64,000 nt of DNA, taken from Saussurea involucrata. Its lineage: Eukaryota > Streptophyta > Magnoliopsida > Asterales > Asteraceae. The notes beneath the pieces are model-generated. The model saw only the letters and a program-made list of their open reading frames with translations, had not been told where the DNA came from and did no database searches. A program made the translations under genes and the position numbers. Location: positions 255,366,422-255,430,421 of the forward strand of contig CM066321.1 in assembly GCA_033807775.1 (NCBI GenBank). The letters are read 5' to 3'. Below are positions 23,201-31,180 of the stretch, piece by piece; the first letter of the stretch is position 1; each line of letters opens with the position of its first letter.

Positions 23201-23430
23201 GGCTTTGGTTTTTGATGTTCGGGGATTTCGGCAGATTCAGCAGTAGCAGGTATACGAGGTACTACTGTCATGGGAATAGGAGGAGGATTGTACAGATATT
23301 GTACTTGATTTTTTTCAGTACCCTCGAAAAAATGGACCATTCTTATTTTCCACTGAGGATACTCATCTCGAAGGAGAGTAGGAGGTTTAGTGAGAGAACC
23401 AGTAGTAAAGAAATTATTTGTATTTGTCAT
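20272..23430 (-). CDS. S1 gag polyprotein, open (1052 aa)
   Basis: This is an uninterrupted gag of a Sirevirus-like copia element. The start ATG at 23430 begins MTNTNNFF, about 155 bases after the primer site. Residues about 95-240 resemble the copia-type gag capsid region (WKELERQLEG, YDRFNSLINQ). A lysine- and glutamate-rich stretch is near 255-285 and an Arg/Asp-rich linker near 300-350. Two CCHC zinc knuckles are at 362-375 (CYKCGKPGHYANEC) and 397-410 (CFNCGKPGHFANEC). Residues about 500-640 look coiled-coil, and the long C-terminal tail is Ser/Glu-rich. The length is large, as is usual for Sireviruses. It would form the particle and package RNA. The gag of the full S1 to the right is broken, so this copy could complement it. 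Confidence 0.9.
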   Translation of the reverse strand: MTNTNNFFTTGSLTKPPTLLRDEYPQWKIRMVHFFEGTEKNQVQYLYNPPPIPMTVVPRIPATAESAEIPEHQKPKPKGEWSTEDKAEDEVAQKTKRTLIMAIPNELFQSLDSCETAHDLWKELERQLEGGAKTQKNRRAQYINEYHAFKASATESLQTTYDRFNSLINQCRKSGIDRTSEENNVMFLKSLNEEWLQLSMSLQTNQDLDTWTLSDLYGTLAAQEPQIAQAKTLTIAPYALVSKTKEDAQRPRNDKATEEKKKEKKKMVIIDSEEEEEKAEKEITLASLAKSLALLTKEFRGNRRGSGNERYDRENQDDRRDNRRDDRRGEESSGRQRSSDRNYRGNDRQRSNDSVSHTQQECYKCGKPGHYANECRSEKGGDLQKSNDRTGNTPQGCFNCGKPGHFANECRSRSNRPQRDSAFYKKKAEYYAQKSLMAKGHSEENTEDFQSDSTSDDEHTANALFCGMAEVDSCTDSEVSTSNSNSCITSVDDNALRINIELIELKEINQSIQKRLTFNEREVRLLTQEKAKIFEDKERIEKNWNKTLDPLKKQISELTNTLKDKTKELSVSRSETTDIRALKEYFQREREVLWQDLLRREVLLKNYKDAQKVYEKINSQIGRRGIGYDDITLGVEGKRNKPLSSLFVIGKTNKPDFPNLISVSKRAKIYVDPYLKKHKKMINVWFENTDSSSSTSVNRGIKPKKYLKTQDQIGIFKFGKPETQTQVAFVCLINVEKKLSAEAPEFKPIFSEENFKNLIEKEILEIWKSSVLENFCTSSIDKTLTEEILIETSAIYENYSTEEESSYDTCSENPASIERIDSTSVYEDDSSSDNSETDFKSGIIHCDTEDVKFSSEVPHRTISPKEKLTEIPICQDFLKLNLHIKTSAELKMLQKTSIDPISSRFSKPKVNKSFSSVTVMKEVHHRSNPQKAGPKQSFCKQHSSIHRSSSNRKSNVKKECNASVAEFKKFNEKFKKITSHIQYCHCFDLMSKLNNHFSSQVCLLSTTIQKSNPTKKQSDSSAENKMYFKNAKANLKNSNNIGPIWIWVPKSL

Positions 23431-23584
23431 TTGAAGATTTTAGAAAGAAAGTATGACTAAAGAGTTACTTCGATGAGCTTGAAGATTTTCTGGGTTTAAG
23501 CAGTTTCCAGACACAATTTTAAATCTCAATAATATCTATCAAGAGTCTTGATAAGTGGATCACTTGATATTGAAAATCAAGGAA

Positions 23585-23597
23585 GGCTCTGATACCA
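23585..23597 (-). other. Primer binding site of partial S1
   Basis: On the minus strand TGGTATCAGAGCC lies two bases from the LTR end. This matches the 3' end of plant initiator-Met tRNA, the standard copia primer. Confidence 0.9.
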
Positions 23598-23599
23598 AT

Positions 23600-24445
23600 T
23601 GTTGTAACCCAGATACGCTTAATCAAGATTAACAGTCTATTAGTTGAGTTTAGAGTTTGATGCGGAAGCGTATTAAACTAACAGATATGTTTGATAGATA
23701 TTAGAACACACATATATAAAGAAAACAGTAAAGAATGAAAAGGATTTCTTGAACAGTTACTGTTATTCAATATATAATAACAACACGAAGAACAGATTAA
23801 GAACTGTTGGTGTGTGAGAATATAACACTCAGATATTTGACAATAAAGTTTGAGAGTATTAGTGATTCCTTGTCTATTCGTCGTTAGGAAGATCTCAACA
23901 TGAGACTTCCTTTTATACTACTCTTAGAAGACTATGAAGTTGGTCACTGTTCATTTTACGGCATGAATAGTAAACTGGATGGTGTGAACAGTGGACTGGA
24001 TGGTGTGAGCAGTTGTTTGAGCCATGCGCATTTAATGGAGCAGATGTACTATTGGTAAATGCATTAAATGGCGCAGACGTCTATTTTGTACCATGCCCTA
24101 TTGAGTCCACTCAGAGCTTGACACGTGTTTTGACAGTACTTTTCCATGCAAGTTGATGAACGTATCCAGTAATATCTTCCAAGTCTTCATAGCAGACCAC
24201 AGAGGCTCTGTAAGGCATTACAGAGGTTCTATGGTCTGACCTTCTGTGGAGCAGTCCACTTGTTTCCGAGTTGATCTTCTTCTTGCGCACTACAGAGGTT
24301 CTGTGATTACCTCTGTAGCTTATGTGGCTTTCTGGACTTGATCTTCTGGAAGAAGTGGCAGAGCCTCTGTGAGAGGCTTTTCTATACTTAGCCTATTTTT
24401 CACTACTTCTAAGTATTTCTATGATTAGGAAGATTGAAGCTAACA
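23600..24445 (-). mobile_element. S1 LTR shared by two S1 internal regions
   Basis: An 846-base LTR (minus: TGTTAGCTTC...GTTACAACA). On its left is a primer site and gag, so it acts as a 5' LTR. On its right is a polypurine tract and ORF3, so it is also the 3' LTR of the full S1. It differs from 37953-38798 at three bases by eye. CAGAGGCTCTG-type palindromic words lie in U3 (24355-24385). Confidence 0.95.
23911..23917 (-). promoter_or_regulatory. TATA box of S1 LTR
   Basis: TATAAAA on the minus strand, inside the LTR about 530 bases from its start. The other S1 LTR has the same sequence at 38264-38270. Confidence 0.6.
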
Positions 24446-24625
24446 ATCTCCCCCTAAGTAGTGAAAAATAAAAATTTGACTTTGTGTTTAGTTAGGCTAA
24501 GTTAGATAAGACAGAGGTTAAACAATACCTCGAAATTTCTTTCATTTAGAAATATGCCAGAGGCATTTTACATTTGAGTACAATGAAAGATAAAACTTTG
24601 TTTGTAGAGATTGGAGGTCTGAGAA
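24446..24625 (-). other. S1 3' untranslated region and polypurine tract
   Basis: The minus strand reads CACTACTTAGGGGGAGAT at 24446-24463, directly before the LTR. The rest is AT-rich and non-coding, with CAGAGG words. Confidence 0.85.
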
Positions 24626-27600
24626 TCAGATTTTGTCATCTTTGAAATCGTTGTAGCTTCTGTTGTCTCTGCCGACTTCTCTGATTTCTTTGTAGAATCT
24701 GATGCAGAGTTCTCTTAGGCGAATTGTTGCGTCACTCTCTCTTATGATTGTATCTGCAGCATCTTTTTCCATTTTCTTTGAACCTCTGTATTTCACAAGG
24801 CTTGCTCTGAACTTGTTCAGAGTATTTGTTGCGTACTTCTGACAGTCCATGCATACAAATAGTTTAGTTTCGCCTTGAGGGTTTTGAAATACTAACCCAA
24901 ACCGTGGTTCTGTGATGATTGTGTTTGGTATGGCGTCTGGTGGGCAGCGATCCTCTGGTGGTCGTAGATCCAGATGTTTGAGACCGAGATCCTTTCCCAG
25001 CTGGAAATCTATCATGCTGTAGAGCAGAAGCTTTTCCCTCATCGCTTTTCTCAATACTTGATATGCTCTGGTGTTTGCCTCTGTGTTGTAGTTGTCCTTT
25101 GTCCATTGCAGAAGGTCAGGTAGATCGTATGGATTGATGTTTCTTAAGTCAGCATCAGCGAAGGTAGATTCTGAATTGTTCTCTCTTCTGACTTTGTAAA
25201 GATTGTACCTGACCCTTGGATAGGTTCTTGTGAAGGAGAATCGGCAGAAGATCACCTTTTTGATCTTGTGAATTGAGAAAACATCTGCTTTGGTTCTTGG
25301 CTTTGTTCTCGTGAAGATGTTCTCAAATTCTTCTCTGATCCTTGGATCTGTCACATGATCTGTTGGATAGTTTGTCTGAAAGGATTGTTTGTAGAGGTAT
25401 TTGTATACCACTTCTTCCATTTCTTCATGTGTTGGACCAGGTCGTGGAATTTGTCTTCTGAGACTCTCCATCTGTTGAACAACTTCTGCAGCTCTACCAG
25501 TTAAATGAATTTCTGACAGAGGCTTCAATCCATGTGCCCAGTCAACTTCTTCGGGTTTTGGGGTTTGAAAGGTGTCAAACGCACTCTTCATCAGTTTCTC
25601 TGTTGGCTTTGACAATGTTTTCTTCTTCTTAGGCTCTTCTGTCAGTATCCCTTTGCCTTTATCTTTTGTTGTCGTGGCAGAACCTGTTGCTTCTGTGGGA
25701 TTTGAGGTTTGCACTTCTGTAGGTTTGATGGAGGTTGCCTCTGTGGATTTTGACGATTGTGACTTAGAGGACTTTTGTGGCGATGGTTCTGTTGGCTTGA
25801 CTTGCTCTGTAACCTCTGTTGGAGGTTGTTTGGTGACTTCTTCTGTGAGCTCAGTTTCTGTTGATGAAGTGTTTTCATTGAATCTTCTTGCCATTCTGAA
25901 AGCTAAAGTGAACCTGTGCCTTTCTTCTTCTCTCTTCACCATACGATCACTTATCGTTGTGTGCATCCTTTTCAGAATGTCAGAAGCAGAGGTCGTTGCT
26001 CTTTTTGGTTTGGTGGCAATCGACTTTCTTCTGGGTATGGTTTGGGGTGTTTCCACAGAGGTGGGTGTTTTCTCTGTGGTTGGTTCATCTGTTTCTTCCA
26101 AAGTAATTACCTCAGGGGTGGTAGTTGCCTCTGAGGTTTGCTTATCTGCTTCTGTAGTGTTGGGTTCTTCAGAGGTTGAATCCACAGAGATGGGTGTATT
26201 CTCTGTGGTTCTTTGAGTTTGTTGTTGGGTTTGTTCTGGAGGTGCTTGACTCAGAGGTTCTGCGGCTATTGGTGGACCTGTAAGTCCTCTGCTTGCAGTT
26301 TTCTCTGTAGTTTTCTCCCCCTCAGGATGATCTGATGGACCAGGATGGTCATCATCATCAGAGTCATCCTGACCCTTGTCTGATGTACCTTCTGCTCTGC
26401 AGGAAGCATCGGGTTTCTTTGGCATTGTGGCTCCAGCAGCGATCAGTTTCGCGCAGACATCATCACAGAGGCCAAGTAGAGTTGCTAGCTCTGCCTCTGT
26501 TTTGAATCTCATCCTTCCTACACTTTCTCTGAAATCTTTGACGAAGTTAGCATTGGCAGTGGTGAAGGAAAGGATGACTTCTGTCACTTGATTAATCACG
26601 TTCTGCCCAAGCTCTGTCAGCTGTGCTCTTGTCATGTAGTCTTTGGGTTGCATCAGCATGGTATTTCGTATGGCTTCTTCTTGAACTTTTTGTAGGGCCT
26701 TCTGTAGATCTGCAGGAGTGATGCCCGTTGACACTGAAGTCTGTTTGTTCAATTGATCAAGGAACTTGTTGATGGAGTTCTCAATCGAAGTAGTAGTTGT
26801 TGCGGCAGAAGTGGTGGATGCGGTAGCAGCAGACTTCATCTGTGAGATGGCAGTTTTCACCTCTGTGGACAGGTTGTCCATTTTGGTGTTCAGGTTTAGC
26901 AGTGCCAGTGATGTTGTCTCTGCAAAAGATTTGAAAGAGCTTTGCAACTCTTTCAAGGTTTGGTTCACAGAGGTCTCAAGGGTTTGGAACTCATCCCTTG
27001 TGACTTGTGTTCCGGTGGTAACCTCTGGAGGAACACATTCGTCTCCAGAATGAATCCCTGTTCCTGGGATACCTTCTTTCATGACTGTTTGTATGTTGAG
27101 AATGGAAGGATTTCCTTCTGATCCTTGAGAAGAAACATGAGTTTCAATCCCTACAGAAGTTCTGAGAAGAACATTGTCCAAATCCACTCCAGAGGTGGGT
27201 ATTGGAATATCCTTCTGTTGACTAGGAGACTTGTCTAGAGTCTCTTTGTCTTTGTGCTCTCTACTTCTCTCTGAAAGAAGTGTGGGTCTTAATAAGTGCG
27301 TGTCAGAGGAAACAAATTCCTCTGTAGGGTGTTCTTGTGTGATCTGGGGCGATTGATCACGAACATTAGGTGAGTCTCTTTGAGGAGACTCCCTAGGAAT
27401 GGATTCCCCGGTTTCTGTGGGCACAGAGGTTGAAAGAGTAACCTCTGGCTGGATGGGTTGGGTTGGGATCGAGCTGTGCTGCTCTTTTTCAATAACTCCT
27501 TCTGCAGCTAGACCTGCGGAGTTAGAAATGTGGGTTGCACTGGGAGGGGGTGATTGATGTGTGCCTTCTTCAACTTCGGCATCTTTTCTTGTTTCTTCTT

Positions 27601-29650
27601 CTGGTTCTGTGGAAGTTCCTTGCTCTGTGCGCAAGGAGTCATACATGTAATGAGATCCGTATAATCTCATGACATGAGGATGATAGAGACCTTTTCGTAT
27701 CCAGACAGCCTCTTCTTCATCTGAATCTACCTCTGAGATTTCTATCCCTGTTTCTGTGGTTTCTTCTACAACCGTTGCCTCTGTAACTTTAGTTGTATTC
27801 CACTCAGCTTCGATTTGTTCTGTTTCTTCTGAAGCTTGGTTTGGACTTCTTCTGTGGACGTCCAATCCTTGAATGAAAGGGTTTTGTAAAATCACAGGGG
27901 TTTCGGCTGGTTGATTTCTGGGTGTTGTGTCATCTTCGTGTAGATGTGTGTCAATGCCAGAAATGAAGAAATCTTGTTCTTCTGGAGTGTGGTGGTCGAG
28001 AGGTTGTGCCGTCCACCCTGCTGTATTAAGGGTGTTTGCAATTTCGGGGTTCTGTAGGAAATCATTCAGGTCTCCTTGGTGAGCAAATCTATCTGGAGAT
28101 TGATAGGGTGATTGATATCCTTCTTCTGTCATTCCTACTTCTGCATCTTCTTCTTCTGCAGTTTCTCCCTCTATGATTTCCTCTTCTGCAATGGTAAACA
28201 ACTTTTTAAGTGTTTTACCATGCTTCTTTTTGGTTTTCCTCCTTTTTGGTTTTGGTGCCCCTTCCTCTGTTGATTTGGATCTCTTCTTTTTCTGTTTTGT
28301 GAAAAGGGGAGGAGCAGAGGAGCCAATCTCTGTGGCATGGGGAGGTGAAGGTCGATCTTCTGTTGAGGTGCCTTCTGCAGTTTTTCTCTTCTTTGCTTTT
28401 GGAGTAGATGCAGAGGTTCTTGATGAAGACTTCTTTCCCATTATTTCTGCGTGTTTGGCTATGAAGCTGAGCTGAATAGCCATGTGTTTTGCTAACTTTT
28501 GATCCTTTTCTGCTTGAGTGGAAAGAGGTTTTGCTATCATTGTTCCTAGGGGGACACCTAAACGCGGGGGTGTCATAGGACTCGGTTTTGGAGTTCTATG
28601 ATCGCGTATATACTCTTTCTTAAGGGATATGTTCGATGCGTAGCGCAGAAGTTTCTTTGACAGAGGTCTGCAGTGTGAGTAGCCATCAGCATGATCAGTG
28701 GTGGTATTTTTGTTCATCGGGAACTGTTTGGGAGTTGGCCCTTCCATTGGCCAATTTTGGATTAGCAGCAGAGGTTCGAACAGTACTCCCAATATTCTTT
28801 GGAATTGCAGAGGTGGTAGAAAGTTGGGATCGTTCTCTTTGACCCTTTTCGAGTTGTTCTTTCTGTCGATGGTGTTTATGATCTCTTGCATCATTATGGT
28901 CGCATAATCTAGTGGAAGATCATAGTAAACCCCATACATGATGCTCAAGATTTGATGTGAGCTCTGGTCAATACTCCCTATCTTTCCTGTCAGGCATCTG
29001 TTAAGAATAGAGAACAAAGTGTTCCACAGAGGTGGTAATCGGCCTCTGCGGAAGTCATTTATCTTCCGTAGTTGGGTGTTGTACCCAAGCATTTCCACGA
29101 ATCGACAGAGCTCTTCGTCTGTTGGTTGCTCTGCATAACTTTTCAATCCCAGAAGACCCCTTGTTGGTAGGTTGAATTCAAGTGAGAACATTGTTCTGTT
29201 AAACTTGATTTCAAGATGCTCAGATTTATCAGGTCTTGAAATGTACCCTTTGATAAGAGAATCGTCTTTATCAAATCGGCAGCTTTGCCAAAATTGGTTC
29301 AAATAACGGACTGGAATTCTGTTAGGGGTTCTTGATAGTAGAGGGAAGAGGATATGGTTTTCCATGATGTTTAGAAGTATGGCATGGGCTTCGCCGAAAG
29401 TAGTGGGTGAGGGGACCAAATAGCAGTTGTTGGATTTGATAGGAAGAGTGGCTTCGAAATGATCCTTAGCTATGAAGTTTTGCAAGTGTGTCGTCGGAGC
29501 AAAGTCTGCGGAGTCCCCGGAATCTTGTTGTTCAATATCTCTTGCAAGGCTGGGGTTTTCAGAATGTTCTGAATGAGCAGGGGAGTTTACCGTTGAGTTC
29601 GCCGGAGAGAGTTCAGAGGATGTAGCTCGAGAAGATGAAGCCATTTGCAA
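24626..29650 (-). CDS. S1 ORF3, open 1674-aa protein of unknown function
   Basis: A long uninterrupted frame downstream of pol, in the position called env-like in Sireviruses. Residues 1-60 are Ser-rich. About 65-330 look globular (LNQFWQSCRFD, LFEPLLLIQNWPMEGP, RDHRTPKPSP). About 403-475 are lysine-rich with nuclear-localisation-like KPKRRKTKKK. An acidic and Thr/Glu-rich region follows. About 880-960 has coiled-coil character (TLKELQSSFKSFAETT, LNTKMDNLSTEV). A second Thr/Pro/Glu region precedes a globular C-terminus of about 290 residues (EEVVYKYLYKQ, FCRFSFTRTY, RAMREKLLLYSM-like). The ATG at 29645 (MASSS) may be the natural start rather than that at 29650. I see no signal peptide, membrane helix or enzyme motif, so envelope function is doubtful. 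Confidence 0.8.
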   Translation of the reverse strand: MQMASSSRATSSELSPANSTVNSPAHSEHSENPSLARDIEQQDSGDSADFAPTTHLQNFIAKDHFEATLPIKSNNCYLVPSPTTFGEAHAILLNIMENHILFPLLSRTPNRIPVRYLNQFWQSCRFDKDDSLIKGYISRPDKSEHLEIKFNRTMFSLEFNLPTRGLLGLKSYAEQPTDEELCRFVEMLGYNTQLRKINDFRRGRLPPLWNTLFSILNRCLTGKIGSIDQSSHQILSIMYGVYYDLPLDYATIMMQEIINTIDRKNNSKRVKENDPNFLPPLQFQRILGVLFEPLLLIQNWPMEGPTPKQFPMNKNTTTDHADGYSHCRPLSKKLLRYASNISLKKEYIRDHRTPKPSPMTPPRLGVPLGTMIAKPLSTQAEKDQKLAKHMAIQLSFIAKHAEIMGKKSSSRTSASTPKAKKRKTAEGTSTEDRPSPPHATEIGSSAPPLFTKQKKKRSKSTEEGAPKPKRRKTKKKHGKTLKKLFTIAEEEIIEGETAEEEDAEVGMTEEGYQSPYQSPDRFAHQGDLNDFLQNPEIANTLNTAGWTAQPLDHHTPEEQDFFISGIDTHLHEDDTTPRNQPAETPVILQNPFIQGLDVHRRSPNQASEETEQIEAEWNTTKVTEATVVEETTETGIEISEVDSDEEEAVWIRKGLYHPHVMRLYGSHYMYDSLRTEQGTSTEPEEETRKDAEVEEGTHQSPPPSATHISNSAGLAAEGVIEKEQHSSIPTQPIQPEVTLSTSVPTETGESIPRESPQRDSPNVRDQSPQITQEHPTEEFVSSDTHLLRPTLLSERSREHKDKETLDKSPSQQKDIPIPTSGVDLDNVLLRTSVGIETHVSSQGSEGNPSILNIQTVMKEGIPGTGIHSGDECVPPEVTTGTQVTRDEFQTLETSVNQTLKELQSSFKSFAETTSLALLNLNTKMDNLSTEVKTAISQMKSAATASTTSAATTTTSIENSINKFLDQLNKQTSVSTGITPADLQKALQKVQEEAIRNTMLMQPKDYMTRAQLTELGQNVINQVTEVILSFTTANANFVKDFRESVGRMRFKTEAELATLLGLCDDVCAKLIAAGATMPKKPDASCRAEGTSDKGQDDSDDDDHPGPSDHPEGEKTTEKTASRGLTGPPIAAEPLSQAPPEQTQQQTQRTTENTPISVDSTSEEPNTTEADKQTSEATTTPEVITLEETDEPTTEKTPTSVETPQTIPRRKSIATKPKRATTSASDILKRMHTTISDRMVKREEERHRFTLAFRMARRFNENTSSTETELTEEVTKQPPTEVTEQVKPTEPSPQKSSKSQSSKSTEATSIKPTEVQTSNPTEATGSATTTKDKGKGILTEEPKKKKTLSKPTEKLMKSAFDTFQTPKPEEVDWAHGLKPLSEIHLTGRAAEVVQQMESLRRQIPRPGPTHEEMEEVVYKYLYKQSFQTNYPTDHVTDPRIREEFENIFTRTKPRTKADVFSIHKIKKVIFCRFSFTRTYPRVRYNLYKVRRENNSESTFADADLRNINPYDLPDLLQWTKDNYNTEANTRAYQVLRKAMREKLLLYSMIDFQLGKDLGLKHLDLRPPEDRCPPDAIPNTIITEPRFGLVFQNPQGETKLFVCMDCQKYATNTLNKFRASLVKYRGSKKMEKDAADTIIRESDATIRLRELCIRFYKEIREVGRDNRSYNDFKDDKI

Positions 29651-31180
29651 GTGTTTTGCAGGGTATCGCCGGAGAAGAAGATGAGAGTTTGTAAAAAGTT
29701 TTATGAGAGGGTAAGGTTTGTTTTTATAGGATGGTAAAACGGTAGACTTCGAAAGGGTAAAATATATGGCAATGGATTAAATTTTGGAATCCGTACTCGA
29801 GTTTGAGCGGCGGGTTCAACTTACCAAAAACAACGTTCCATGTTTGCTCAATGAAAATGGGACACGTAGGCCATGTCAGAAGATGACAGGACGTCGTGCG
29901 CGGCCCATTAATGCTAGGCGCGTGGAGTTGTTCTTAGCCATATGAGTTTCACTCTCAGTAAAAGTAACCGTTATTACCACAGATAACAAAATGGCAGAAC
30001 TTTTGTGTTTTACAGAAGCTCTGTGATTTTGAAAATCTTAGAGTTTTAACCTTCTCATATATCTCATTGTTATCATGACTTTGAAGATTCTTCTTTGAAC
30101 GAAAACGTTTGTAAAGATATTGGAGAGGATTAATAGGATTTTGTCAAGAAATTTTACTAACAGAGGTTTTGTAGCTCTGATGGAACTTGCAGAAGCTCTG
30201 TGAGAGCCAGCAGAAGCTCTATGAGAGAAAAAATCTTATAACTTGAATTCTATTAATTTTCTGATCATCCAATTTTTGATCTGTGTTAAGAGATGTTTTT
30301 CGCACATTTTTGAAGGTTGGTGTCCGATAAAACTATTTTGATAAACGTTTTGTTCGAGAAGGTCATGGTGTGTGTTGTCGGTTTTCGAGATAACATTCCA
30401 AAAGATCGACAGAGGGTTAATTTGTGATCACAGAGCATATTTCCTGCAGAAGCTCTGTTGAGCTCAGCAGAAGCTCTATGACCTTAAATTTCTCCTATTT
30501 CGAATTTTGTTAAATCTTTTGAACTTTTGATTTTTGAAATGTTATTCACAGTATATTTAGGACATATTTGACAATTCTTGTCCTAGAAAACTGTTTTCTA
30601 AAAACCTTTCATGCGAGAGACATACCTTTTGGTTCTTCTGTTCTCGGCAGTTTTGTCTTTCTTCTGTCGATGGAGAATTATCGACATTCTTCTTCGGCTT
30701 TCCTTTGAGAGATTTTACCTCTGTAGATCATCTCAGGGCCCCTTTTGCTCCCCCTTGATCTAATCACTTCTGTAGATCAAGAGTTTTCCTTTTGCTCCCC
30801 CTTGATCTAATCACCTCTGTAGATCAAGTAATTTCCTTTTGCTCCCCCTTGACCTAATCACCTCTGTAGATCAAGTAATTTCCTTTTGCTCCCCCTTGAC
30901 CTAATCACCTCTGTAGATCAAGTAATTTCCTTTTGCTCCCCCTTGACCTATGCTTGGATCAAAGAATGATAAGTTTTGCATAGAACATAGGTCATGGTTT
31001 TTCAGAGGTTCTGTAGGGGTCGTCAGAGGTTCTGAGTTGACTTACAGAAGCTCTGTGATTTTAAGAACTATTTAAGGTTTTAAGAATTTACATACAGAAG
31101 TAGAATCAATCAAAGCAATAAATTAAGCAATGTATTTACTTATTATTTACAGAATATAAAACTATACTTACTGAGGATTT
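29651..31180 (-). other. S1 spacer between pol and ORF3
   Basis: A 1.5 kb non-coding spacer. It holds many CAGAAGCTCTGTGAG-type words (30010-30480, 31040-31060) and the 47-base array at 30737-30957. The ORF3-proximal 300 bases contain TATAAAAAC on the minus strand near 29730, which could be an internal promoter for ORF3, but this is only a sequence match. Confidence 0.7.
30737..30957 (-). repeat. 47-base tandem array with polypurine-like cores
   Basis: About five units carry, on the minus strand, AAGGGGGAGCAAAAGGAAA followed by a CTTGATCTACAGAGGTGATT-like part. Each core resembles the true S1 polypurine tract (TTAGGGGGAGAT). The array lies just after the pol stop. Confidence 0.85.

Larger units (their letters stand above)
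19383..23599 (-). mobile_element. Partial S1 element: leader, gag and start of pol, no 3' part
   Basis: Minus-strand S1 sequence runs from the primer site through gag into the integrase core, then stops at the CTGCAG junction with S2 ORF3. Its 5' LTR is the shared LTR 23600-24445. In the about 1.1 kb next to the junction, its variants match the chimeric segment 41265-42441 more often than the full S1 pol at 33738-34905 (for example at the sites equivalent to 20493, 20206 and 19738), which points to recombination with that chimera. Confidence 0.85.

Noticed and set aside
25572..26216. Plus-strand 214-codon valine- and serine-rich frame, hydrophobic
   Set aside because: It is the antisense shadow of the Thr/Glu-rich part of S1 ORF3.
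24626..29650. Calling ORF3 an envelope glycoprotein
   Set aside because: The position fits the env-like label, but no signal peptide or membrane segment is visible and the protein has nuclear-like basic blocks.
29720..29745. Internal ORF3 promoter in S1
   Set aside because: A TATAAAAAC match upstream of ORF3 on the minus strand is suggestive, but AT-rich spacer DNA gives such matches by chance, so I did not list it separately.
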